Of a stretch of 64,000 nt of DNA, positions 19,560 through 28,681 are shown in pieces. The first letter of the stretch is position 1. Each line of letters opens with the position of its first letter. The stretch spans positions 1-64,000 of the forward strand of contig MPUH01000023.1 in the NCBI GenBank assembly GCA_001970955.1, read 5' to 3'. The translations under genes were made by a program, and so were the position numbers. A model generated the notes under the pieces. That model made no database searches. It saw only the letters and a program-made list of their open reading frames with translations, and had not been told where the DNA came from. The DNA is from Stentor coeruleus (taxonomy: Eukaryota; Ciliophora; Heterotrichea; Heterotrichida; Stentoridae).

Positions 19560-19779
19560 TAATTCCACCTAAGGTAGGGCTACGCCAGAAAGAGAGCAGG
19601 TAATTGAAATAGAATTGTTCACCCGAAATTTTTCACCTATCTCTCCTATCCTATAACAGCGTGGAGCCTGGGGAACGGGGGGTTTAGAGTTTATGGCATG
19701 GTGCCAAAATTGCAAGATCGACCCATGCGGTGTGAATAGCTTAGGCAAAGGGCATAAGTAACCACATTAAAATTTTTTT
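19560..19779 (+). ncRNA. Candidate structured RNA gene, Pol III-like
   Basis: A GC-rich island in very AT-rich spacer (segments such as GGAGCCTGGGGAACGGGGGG), without an open frame. It contains short complementary stretches (GGCATGGTGCC is a self-complementary hairpin near 19696). A run of eight T follows the island on the plus strand near 19771-19778, as at the end of an RNA polymerase III transcript. A 10-base string TGTGAATAGC near 19730 also occurs, as I recall, in the 3' part of metazoan 7SL RNA, and CCTAAGG and GAGCAGG also resemble pieces of it. These matches are short and the spacing does not fit well, so SRP RNA is only a guess. The 5' end is unknown. Confidence 0.35.
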
Positions 19780-19948
19780 TGGACTTCTGCAAGGAAGAGA
19801 TAAGCTTATACTACGGCTAGCAAGAAAATGGTAATCAATGGGGTGGCACTGCACTTGGGTTCTTGACGAAAAGATGGGGCGATAAATAAGGGTGTTAACA
19901 TTATCATAATAAATAATAGTAAATTATTAGATATTGCCCTATAATTAT

Positions 19949-20623
19949 ATGTCAGAAGAATTCAAGTCGACAAAGCAAAAGAAAATCAACTTTGAAATTG
20001 TAAAGCAGCCAATACCTGATAATTCTCCTGACATTGATGACCTTTCAAGCTATGAGCTCTTACCTTTATCCTATGAAGTGCAAATTGAGCAGATCAAATC
20101 TTCAATTCGTAGAGATCAAAAAGTAATTTTTATTCAGTGCATAGAAGATCTCCAGCATCAAAGCTATGAAAATGCTCTTCATATAACTACACTTTATGAA
20201 GAAAGAAGGCGATTAATCAAAGATTACCAAAAAATACGATATAATCAATATAAGCGACAGATAGATACTGCAATCTCAATGTCATTGCAAGATTTTTCAG
20301 GCCATGCTAGAGGTCATCCTAGGAATGGTGAATCTATTGATTTGGAGACTTTTAATGGTGATCAATTAGATAATATGACATATGAAGATATCCTAAAACT
20401 TGAAGAGAAAATAGGAAGCGTGAATGTAGGGCTTACTGAATTAGAAATCTCCTCAATACCAATGACGAATTTAGAAAAGCCTGATACTTGCTCTATTTGC
20501 TTGAATCAAGGCACTCATGGTAAAGTTCTTCTCTGCAGTCATTTTTTCCATGGCGAATGCATAGATAGATGGCTTCAGACAAGAAAGCAATGTCCTCTTT
20601 GCATGAGTGAGTGCATCTTATAA
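19949..20623 (+). CDS. RING-H2 finger protein (likely E3 ubiquitin ligase)
   Basis: A 224-residue protein starting MSEEFKSTKQ; the frame is open a little further upstream but without an ATG. Residues about 40 to 170 are helical and charged, with no known domain. The C-terminus is a RING-H2 finger: CSIC, CSHFFHGECIDRWLQ and CPLCMSEC, ending a few residues before the stop. C-terminal RING-H2 fingers of this type recruit ubiquitin-conjugating enzymes. No membrane span is seen, so it is probably soluble. It converges on the CDPK gene with 46 nt between stop codons. Confidence 0.85.
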   Translation: MSEEFKSTKQKKINFEIVKQPIPDNSPDIDDLSSYELLPLSYEVQIEQIKSSIRRDQKVIFIQCIEDLQHQSYENALHITTLYEERRRLIKDYQKIRYNQYKRQIDTAISMSLQDFSGHARGHPRNGESIDLETFNGDQLDNMTYEDILKLEEKIGSVNVGLTELEISSIPMTNLEKPDTCSICLNQGTHGKVLLCSHFFHGECIDRWLQTRKQCPLCMSECIL

Positions 20624-20669
20624 AGATTACGGAATAATTTCAAAATTATATCAAAAATTACAATCCTTA

Positions 20670-22115
20670 TCATACTAAAGAAAACATCATGTTTTTGAAT
20701 TCTTTATAGTCCACGAAACCGTCTGAATTTTCATCTACATCTTTAATAGCTGAAGCATATACACTGATGTTCAAATCTTGATTATAGTCTAGCATTTTTC
20801 TAAGTTCTTGAGCTGAAATTTTCCCGTTTTTGTCATGATCAAAAGCTCGAAAAACTTGATCTAAACGTTCGCTTGATAAAAGTTTTTTTCTATCCATAGC
20901 TGCAGCAAGGAATTCCGAATAGTCTAAATATCCACTATTATCTGTGTCAATTCTTGACATTATTGTATGAATGCTTTCTTTACTTAAATCTTCACCAAAT
21001 ATTGTTTTCCAATAAGAAATTAATTGATCCTCAGTTATTTTTCCTGTGCCTTCAGTATCTAAACTTGAAAATATCGAAGTTAACTCATTTTTTTCTGTAA
21101 ATGTTAAAAGCTGACTTGCTATAAATCGAATTACTGCACGCTGAAGTTTAGATGTTTCTTGGAAATTTTTTAGGTTAGTTGAGACAACTTCAAGCAGATT
21201 TGGTTTAATTATTGGGGTTTCTATTGATTGAATCCAAGGATGAGAAAAGGCTTCTTGAGCAGTTAAGCGCTTTGATGGATTGACTTCCAACATTTTTGAA
21301 ATTAAATCTTTGGCTTCAGGCGAAATCAATTCCCAAACGCCTCCACTCATAATATACTTTCCTTTCTGTATCATTTTCAAAGTTTCAGCTTTAATCTTAG
21401 TAGAAAATGGAAGTCTTCCAGAGACAAGCACGTACATAATAACTCCACATGACCAAATATCACATTTTTCAGTATACTTGTATTTAATTACTTCAGGAGC
21501 AAGATAATTTAATGTTCCTACTCTAAAGTCCAAAGTCTTTCCAGGTCTAAAACTTGTCGCAGTCCCAAAATCAATAAGTTTCAAATTCCCAGAAGTTTCC
21601 GTTTCCAAGAGCATATTTTCTAGTTTCAAATCTCTATGCATAATATGATTATTGTGCAAATAAATTACAGCTCCAAGTATTTGTTTCATGAATGCGATTG
21701 CTAGAGATTCGTTTAAATATCCATTCTTTAATATAGCTTCTAGAAGCTCACCTCCTGTGCATAAATCCATAATAAGATATAAGTTGAACTCATCTTCATG
21801 GAACTCATAGATTTTAATAACATTAGGATGGTCAAGTTTTTTTAAAATTTCAACTTCATTCATAATTTTTGATCTAACAGTTTCGTTCTGAATAGCGAAT
21901 TTGTTTATGATTTTTATTGCACGGGAAACTTGGGTAACGTTGTGAACGGCAAGCACAACACGACCATAAGCACCATGTCCCAGCTCATTTTTTATAGTGT
22001 AATGAGAATAAATACTGCCTTTTAAATTGGCTACGAACTGGCCTGGGTAAAGAATGATAGACTTTTTGCGAGAAGGAACACCTATTTCTTTTTTTTTCAC
22101 TACGCCACAACCCAT
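20670..22115 (-). CDS. Calcium-dependent protein kinase (CDPK)
   Basis: A 481-residue protein. The N-terminus MGCGVVKKKE fits myristoylation at Gly2 with palmitoylation at Cys3 and a basic patch, so it should sit on membranes. The kinase domain (about 39 to 295) has LGHGAYGRV, catalytic Lys68, HRDLKLEN at 160 to 167 and DFG at 182. A junction helix leads to four EF-hands with intact loops (DTEGTGKITEDQL, DTDNSGYLDYSEF, DHDKNGKISAQEL, DENSDGFVDYKEF). Calcium binding to the EF-hands lifts autoinhibition in this family of plants, ciliates and apicomplexans. All key residues are present, so it should be active. Confidence 0.95.
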   Translation of the reverse strand: MGCGVVKKKEIGVPSRKKSIILYPGQFVANLKGSIYSHYTIKNELGHGAYGRVVLAVHNVTQVSRAIKIINKFAIQNETVRSKIMNEVEILKKLDHPNVIKIYEFHEDEFNLYLIMDLCTGGELLEAILKNGYLNESLAIAFMKQILGAVIYLHNNHIMHRDLKLENMLLETETSGNLKLIDFGTATSFRPGKTLDFRVGTLNYLAPEVIKYKYTEKCDIWSCGVIMYVLVSGRLPFSTKIKAETLKMIQKGKYIMSGGVWELISPEAKDLISKMLEVNPSKRLTAQEAFSHPWIQSIETPIIKPNLLEVVSTNLKNFQETSKLQRAVIRFIASQLLTFTEKNELTSIFSSLDTEGTGKITEDQLISYWKTIFGEDLSKESIHTIMSRIDTDNSGYLDYSEFLAAAMDRKKLLSSERLDQVFRAFDHDKNGKISAQELRKMLDYNQDLNISVYASAIKDVDENSDGFVDYKEFKNMMFSLV

Positions 22116-22356
22116 TGCTTTAATTATATTTAATTAAAATTTTTAATTACTTATTAATAATAGAAGCAGATTATTACAATTAAAAATCTTGAATTAACTC
22201 TTTCAAGATAAACTTTAGTAGCAATTATTGATAACATTTTACTAATACATTCGGATCATTCTCTTCAAACATCTCGAAAACTATTACAATCCATAATAAT
22301 CTTTTGAAAAATTAAAGTCTAGTGCACCCTCTGATAATATGGCATCATTGTAATAA

Positions 22357-23271
22357 ATGTCTGAGCACAAGTCAAGGTGGGGCTTGCTAAAAACCCCAGT
22401 AACTCAGCCACGCTTTGAAAATCTTGAAGTTCCTGATTTCTACAAGGCAAAGTTTTCATCAAATAACCCTTTAGAAATTGATCGTAAGCTATATTAAGAA
22501 AATACTTTGTTAAGCAATTTATTCGAAGATATGTCAATGTCTACAAATACAGGCCCACCTAGCTACGATGTATTTTAAAATTAGAGTTTTTTGCTTCCAA
22601 TACCAAATGATTGTGTTGGGCTTATTATTGGTAAGCAAGGTGATATGATAAAGCATCTTCGAGTAACCTCAAATGCTAGTGTCATACAAGTAGCTAAAGA
22701 TTGTGCACCTGGATGTGCTTATAGAAATGTATTTATTGAAGGATCCCTAGAAAGCTATTGCCTTGCAAAAAAAATGATATACGAAATCATTGATGAGAAC
22801 AATAAAGCGAAGAGACTTCCAACATATAATTTGACCCACACACTCTCTTCTGAACCATATGTAGAAATTATTGTCCCTGAGCCTTATATAGAGCTGATGT
22901 TAGGAAGTGATTTATTAATACTGAAAAAAATCCATGCTGAGTCTGGAGCCCAGGTTCTAGTCCCAACAAAGTGTGCCCCAGGTACGAATAATCGTTATTT
23001 GACCATTACTGGCCAGCCAGAATGCATAAGATTAGCAAAAAGAATGATTTATGAAATCTTAGAACCAGTATTGTATATTTAGGCATATAGAGAACATGCT
23101 GTAGCCAATGGTGTTGGGGTCATTAACCATGAGCAAATTGATCCAGAGTTTCCTTACTGCAGTTTTTATGGCTTAGTGCTCAAAGTCCAAATGATTACTA
23201 TGACTGCTTGTGAGGCAACTTCTAACCCAGCAACTGCAGCATTGAAAAGTATAAACAAACATTTTCAATAA
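22357..23271 (+). CDS. KH-domain RNA-binding protein with three 15-nt introns
   Basis: Exons are 22357-22483, 22499-22569, 22585-23067 and 23083-23271; the spliced frame is open for 289 residues. The N-terminus MSEHKSRWG carries a KSRWG motif common in splicing-linked KH proteins. KH1 (from about residue 68) has the GKQGD loop of a working GxxG motif (GLIIGKQGDMIKHL) and ends in AKKMIYEI. KH2 (about 150 to 220) keeps the second half (RYLTITGQPECIRLAKRMIYEI), but its loop is GSDL instead of GxxG. A 60-residue tail follows. The closest general type is FUBP/KHSRP-like tandem KH, which binds single-stranded RNA or DNA. The exact role is not visible. Confidence 0.88.
22484..22498 (+). other. 15-nt intron 1 of the KH gene
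   Basis: GTAAGCTATATTAAG, phase 1, A at position 10. Without removal the frame meets TAA. Confidence 0.8.
22570..22584 (+). other. 15-nt intron 2 of the KH gene
   Basis: GTATTTTAAAATTAG, phase 0, A at position 10, two in-frame stops inside. Confidence 0.85.
23068..23082 (+). other. 15-nt intron 3 of the KH gene
   Basis: GTATTGTATATTTAG, phase 0, A at position 10. Its last codon is TAG, so read-through would end the protein right after KH2. Confidence 0.85.
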
Positions 23272-23398
23272 TTTATTAGACTTATAATTTTCATAAATAA
23301 ATTATCACAGATAAAAATTATGCTTACTAAGTATCGTAAAGAAAGCGTTATAAAGAGAATAAACTGTTTCATATTTATGGTTTGTGAATAATAATATA

Positions 23399-25147
23399 AT
23401 GACAAATTTTAAAAGAAGAAACAATCTTAAGACAACAACTTTGCCCCCCTGGTCTAATGATAACATACTTGAAGATTTACTTGTCACTAAAGATCCAAGG
23501 GAGACAATTGAAGCTATAAGGCAACTTTTGGAAACAGGTCAGAAAGGTCCGAATCTGCATTTAATATTAGCTACAATGCCAAATAGTTCTATAAAGCTTG
23601 CAATACCAGAAACCCTTATAAAGCTCCCTCATTTGCCAACCTTATATCTATACACTGATGAAAAGGGTTTTGTTCATTCAAAAGCCGATGAAAAGTAATT
23701 TAAAATTAGTTGCCTTTCAATGTTTTTCAAAAATGTGGTAAGTGAAAAAAATAATGAAGGCATTCCCAAATATATTCACTTTGATGAAAAAATACACTTG
23801 TGTATGGATTCAAAAGAAGCTTTACATTGGTGGGTTGTCAGCAAGGCAGAATTGCATATGTTACAGAAATATATTGTCCCATGTAAAAAAAGGCTTCAAA
23901 AACTAAGAGTTTACTGGAAAGCAAAAACTGGACTGAGATTTTTAGTTATTAGTTCCCTTTCAGTCATGCAAAAAATTATCCCTAAGCCTAAAAAAAATGC
24001 AGCTACCTCAATTGGGATTTATCAGCATAAAATCAGAGATTATGTCTTTGCTGGAAGACTTTTAAGAGCTTCTTTTGATCCTACTTTACCCAATAGAAGT
24101 TTGATTAGTTCAAAAAGCGACAACTCTATTGCGGAAGCTAATATTGAAGAAATAAATCAGGACCTTGATAAGCATTTTTTAGTAAAATTCAGTGATAAGT
24201 ATGGGACAAAAGTCTGTGAGGTGCCAACTTTTGATGTGATAAAGGATATTGTCATAAGGATTATACAATGTATAAACAATAATAACAATGGAAATACTAT
24301 ATCATCTTTAAATAAAGAAATTGAAGGAGATAATCAAGTTATATCAGAAATTATTATTGACTTTATGCTAGATAAGAATTCTAATTGGATATTTATACAG
24401 TGTAAGGCTTTCAAAATGGACTACATGCCAACTAAGTATAATACTTTATTTCCAATGAAAACCCTTAGTGAAAATTCTTTAAATCGTTATGAAGAATTCT
24501 TATCAAGACCCACAAATGAGCCCTTTCTCTCGGTTGCCTCTTTAACAAGTCGGCTAAACTGCCTAGGTAAAAAATCAGCTGAAATATTAAAACATCAAAA
24601 ATGTGCATCACCAGAAATCACTCCGCAAATTTATGTTTCCCACTTTTCAGAGTTTAGTTTTTCACTATCCCCAAAACAAGAATCATTAACTAAAGATATA
24701 TATACAGATATCTACTCATCACAAATCAATAAAGTTGCTGCTCATTATGATAAAATACGTTCTCTTGCAAAAAAAAACAAAATCGACACAATAAGAAGAA
24801 AAACAGCTATTCTCACTGAGTCTATTGTAACTATAACTGTTAATAAAATACTTCGTAGACTTGAAGCTATAAATGATTTGAAAAAAGTTGCTGAAATCGG
24901 GGAAGTGTTTTTTCCACAATTTTTTGCGAAAGTACTTGAGGATGAGAAAAATATGGAATTTTTTTTTAAGTTTCAGCAGAGTTTTGATTGGAAACTTACT
25001 ATGAGACAATATAGGATGATGAATAATATTATTGTAGATGAGTGTAAGAAGGTTGGGTTGTTTAACGGGAGCGAGTTTCAATCTTTGGTTAGGGCTTTAG
25101 AAAAACTTGAAGCATTTATATTTAAATATCATTATAGTAATGATTAA
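23399..25147 (+). CDS. Unknown 577-residue protein, two exons
   Basis: Exons are 23399-23694 and 23710-25147; the first in-frame ATG is at 23399. Removing the 15-nt intron joins two open frames into one of 577 residues. The N-terminal part (to about 100) contains PPWSNDNILEDLLVTKDPRE and looks like a folded repeat-type segment. The middle is basic (KPKKNAATSIGIYQHKIRDY), and the C-terminal 170 residues are mostly helical, with SIVTITVNKILRRLEAINDL and ending ALEKLEAFIFKYHYSND. I see no membrane span, signal peptide, Cys cluster or nucleotide motif. I do not recognise the family; it may be ciliate-specific. Confidence 0.7.
23695..23709 (+). other. 15-nt intron in the unknown gene
   Basis: GTAATTTAAAATTAG, phase 2, A at position 10. 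It differs from KH intron 2 at only two positions. Confidence 0.85.
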
Positions 25148-25469
25148 GTAAAAAATCTTTAAAATTATACCATTCGAAATATGCTTATATGATCAAATAA
25201 TTAATAGCCTAAGCTGTAAAAAAATTAAGATAAAGTATATAAGCACACTTCTAAATCACAATTTTCGTATTTCCTCATGCTGGTAAGTTATTGCCACAAA
25301 AATATTAGAATTGCATTTTACCTAAATCATTATATGTCCCAGTAGATATTTATTATAAAATAAATATAAGCCTCTACTCCATCCATAACACCAAAAGCTC
25401 AATAGCATTCCTCTAAAGCCAAAGCACAATTTCTCCCCAATAGCCTACTTCAAATATCTCTTATAACTT

Positions 25470-25785
25470 TTATAGTAAATATTATGGTGATTGAATTCTT
25501 GATACTGATTGCAAAAAGCTATCCCTAGAAAAGACCAAGCTAAAATCATAAACAAAGATATCGAAATCATCATTTCCACAATAGAAAAAAAACTAAAGCT
25601 GAAGTATTTGAAAATGAGATACTAACCGTTTTATCGAAGGACAAATAGACGAATCTTTTAATTTATCATGGCATGCTGCTATAGGTAAAAAGTATTCATT
25701 TTAAATATTATCTCAAAGTAAATCTCCTTTATATACAGTTTTCATAGATATATATGATACTTCTATGGAAGTGATAGTGAATAAT
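25470..25785 (+). pseudogene. Probable dynein light chain (LC8-like) relic
   Basis: Plus-strand frames read like an LC8-type light chain in pieces. IEIIISTIEKKLK is followed, in another frame, by KAEVFENEIL, then by RFIEGQIDESFNLSWHAAIGKKYSF, which parallels the LC8 core with its WH..vG motif. After a TAA comes SPLYTVFIDIYDTSMEVIV, fitting the last beta strands. At least three breaks are visible, and no 15-nt intron explains them. The match rests on a short core motif and order, so the family call is moderate. Confidence 0.45.
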
Positions 25786-25795
25786 AGGATTAAAT

Positions 25796-26485
25796 ATGTT
25801 TTCACTAGCCGACTCAAAGGAGCAAGCCAAAAAACTCATGCTTGAGTCTCCAGATTACACTAGAAAAGCTGCAGTTGTGCTTCTTTTAGGTCTTACAGTT
25901 GTGTTTTTAAGCTTGGTATTAAGTTTTGTGGGCACGGAAACAAAATGGGTCTGTGATTTAGACTCAGCTAACCCGAAATATGAAGCCATATGTTCAAAGC
26001 TAATAAAAACAGTATCATGTAGGAATTTAAAAGGCCCATTAAGTGCTGATATTATCCTTGATATACAAACTGAAGCTAAAGCTTCAGCGGAAATTATCTG
26101 TCCTTGGGAAAACGCTATGTCTGAAATGAGGATTTGTTTTGAGTTCGGATGTTTGTTGGTTTTGATTGTAGGATTTGCGGCATTGATTAAAGAAAGTAGG
26201 TATTTAGCTGATTTGCATATTAACTCATCGTATTTTTTTAGCTTACTTGTCGCTATTGCTGCTACTTTTGATAGATTTGCTATAAACGACTCGAAAGTTA
26301 ATAATTTTTATCTATGCAATTGGACTGAAGAAATCAACCTTGGGAGCGGTGTTACTAAAGAGCATTTAAACTGTGGATATGGGTTGTTTGAGTTTACTTC
26401 TTATTTGGGGTATTTTTCAGCAGGCATGGTTTTGTTTTCTTCTTATATGATTGGTGTGTGGAAAAAGCATTTAGTTTTAGAGTGA
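25796..26485 (+). CDS. Four-span membrane protein with Cys-bearing loops
   Basis: A 229-residue protein ending in TGA. Four hydrophobic helices are visible, at about 25 to 47, 117 to 135, 146 to 163 and 198 to 218. The loop between spans 1 and 2 is about 70 residues with five Cys (including WVCDLD, AICSKL, TVSC and IICPW). The loop between spans 3 and 4 has two more (NFYLCNW, HLNCGYG). Layout and Cys content resemble tetraspan proteins of the claudin/tetraspanin kind, but no CCG motif is present. Disulfide-bonded outer loops are likely. Family and function are not known. Confidence 0.7.
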   Translation: MFSLADSKEQAKKLMLESPDYTRKAAVVLLLGLTVVFLSLVLSFVGTETKWVCDLDSANPKYEAICSKLIKTVSCRNLKGPLSADIILDIQTEAKASAEIICPWENAMSEMRICFEFGCLLVLIVGFAALIKESRYLADLHINSSYFFSLLVAIAATFDRFAINDSKVNNFYLCNWTEEINLGSGVTKEHLNCGYGLFEFTSYLGYFSAGMVLFSSYMIGVWKKHLVLE

Positions 26486-26984
26486 ATTTAGTAAAAAATA
26501 TTTCTTATAATTTTTTGGTTATTTTAAGAATATTATGTTGCAAATTTGAAGTGATACTTATAGCGTGTGAGATATTTTTGATGACTCAATGATATTTTTT
26601 CTTTGCTAAATACTTGTGTCTAATAATTTTATAAATTTTTAAAGCTGATTCAGTATATAAATGCTGGGCTGAAAAATTTTTAATCAAGAAATATTCTAAG
26701 CTATAACTTTTTTACAGTAATTATAATCAAGCAATATTATTTATAGTTATATGATGCATATCTAATTAATTTAAGTAAATTATAAGCTTCAGTCATACTT
26801 CTATTGTCATTTTACTAATATTAAATTAATATATTTAAAATAACTATAATTTATACTAGTATACTTACCTAAATTTATACAGAAAGTATATAAAATTTCC
26901 TATTAAATAATTTATTATCAAAACGTGTCCAATAAAACCTCCAAAGCCTATTTTAAAATTATAAGTGATTTAATAGGCTGATTT

Positions 26985-27365
26985 AAATGCTTAAATAATG
27001 GAATAGAAGAGACATATGGAAATAATATATTTTTGTCAGGAGAAGAAAACATTTAATTTCTTTAGCAAGAGCACTAAAAGATTCTAAAATGCTTTGACTG
27101 ATGAAGTTACTGCAAATATTGATATAGATACTAAAAGTATTCAATAAAGTATTAATGGCAAATTTAAAGGTAAAACTGTTTGATTATTGTACACAAATTA
27201 ATACTATAAAAGAATTCGATTTGATAGCTGTTATTGATAAAGGCAATGTGGAGAAATTATCCTTTTGAGATTCAAGACTTTTCTTTATAGTTACTTAAGT
27301 AGATTTTAGAATTTATAATAGGAGAAATATAAAGAATAGTAATAAACTATATACTACTTTCAATC
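26985..27365 (+). pseudogene. Dead copy of the 3' end of the ABC transporter gene
   Basis: The sequence is clearly alignable with the last 300 nt of the ABC gene downstream (intact equivalent 32050-32357). It includes degraded versions of the LSTGE signature region, the IDEATANID Walker B and the stretch ending at the stop. Similarity continues past the stop codon (both share TTTATAGTTACTTAAGTAG) and into the following 45 nt, so this came from DNA duplication rather than mRNA. Many stops interrupt it. It lies about 5 kb upstream of its source in the same orientation. Confidence 0.85.
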
Positions 27366-27596
27366 ATATATTTATAAGCTTAATTTATGAGCTGAGCATA
27401 TTAGTTTTGCGATTGCAATGCTTAAAATATGTAACCTTACCATATAAGATTTATTATTTAAATATAATAAATGATATATGAGGGAAGATACTTGGCGAAT
27501 TAGCTTTTGCTAAAAGTTTATGCAAAACTTAATCATCTATCTTGAACAAAACACAATAAAATTAACTAATTTGAATTTTATTACTAACAATTTTCT

Positions 27597-27703
27597 TTAT
27601 TTAAGTGAATCTTAGTTATTCTTTTTATAATAATTGAATAGTTGTTTTATTTAAGTAAATCTTAGTTATTCTTTTTATAATAATTGAATAGTTGCTTTAT
27701 TTA
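27597..27703. repeat. Two-copy 50-bp tandem repeat
   Basis: Two adjacent 50-bp units, starting TTTATTTAAGTGAATCTTAG and TTTATTTAAGTAAATCTTAG, differ at two bases, and the start of a third copy (TTTATTTAA) follows. It is a young local duplication with no coding content. Confidence 0.8.
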
Positions 27704-28681
27704 ATTTTAGGTCCATTTTTTGGTCAAGCAAATAAAATATTAAAGGTATTATGCCATCTATTCGGATAATACAACTTTATCCTAATTGCATGAATGTAAA
27801 ATTCCTATTATGCTTATTCACTAATTTTATTCAATTTTTCACAATTTTGTTCAGTAAGAAATTATTGTAATAAATTTAAAATTGTGGCAAATCAGATAGT
27901 CAAGATTTACTATTGCAATATTGATTCACTTTAATTAATTTCTTTATGTATAGAATTTGCATTTTTGGATAATATAGAATTAGGGGTGTTTCTTAAGCTC
28001 ATTTTGCTGATAAACTATCTTTTATTTAAGACATAATTGAAGATTTTTTCTTAAGTGTCTAGCACCTTAAAGAAATAAAATAAATTCATTATTAATAAGT
28101 TATTCTTAAATATCGATTATCCTAAATGCTTTAGCAGACTGAAAATTCAGAAACTAGATTTTTTGATAATATGATTTATAAATTTATATTTGAGTTTTGG
28201 GTTGGCAACCAAAAAAGCTTTTTGAATTCGTTACTATGACTTGAAATATGATATTGCCTATTTCATCGATATATAGTTTTGAAATAGATTAATTAAAATC
28301 ATCTAAAAATATCTTAGAATTATTAATTTTTGTCAGGACCTTTATATTTTCATGATTTAATTGCTCATATTTCAGCTTATAGTATTTATATAAAGGTAAA
28401 TAGCCTCAAAGCAAATCTAAAAAATTCAGCTTAAAAAAAACCCCTAATAAATCTATCATAAAGCAAACCTTATAAAATATGATAAAAATGTTAATAAATT
28501 TTTAGAAGATTAGCTATTAGTAAATTGATTTAAAGTTATAATTTAGTTTTCTTGACAATGCTGACAAGTAATAATTATTATTGGCTATTAGATTTATTAT
28601 TTAGAGCAATTATTCACTTAATTTCACCCTTATTTTATTAAGGTATAAAGATATAATTTAAACTATTATTCATTACAATTA

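Larger units (their letters stand above)
26486..28681. other. Long sparse region with an ABC gene relic and a tandem repeat
   Basis: About 2.2 kb of AT-rich DNA. Apart from the ABC tail relic and the 50-bp repeat, listed separately, I see no gene. Confidence 0.5.

Noticed and set aside
19700-19750. A firm SRP (7SL) RNA call
   Set aside because: Only short strings such as TGTGAATAGC resemble it from memory, and their spacing is wrong for the known fold, so it stays a candidate RNA without a family.
22319-22537. A 72-residue minus-strand frame
   Set aside because: It lies antisense to the first two exons of the KH gene, which is supported by protein motifs and introns.
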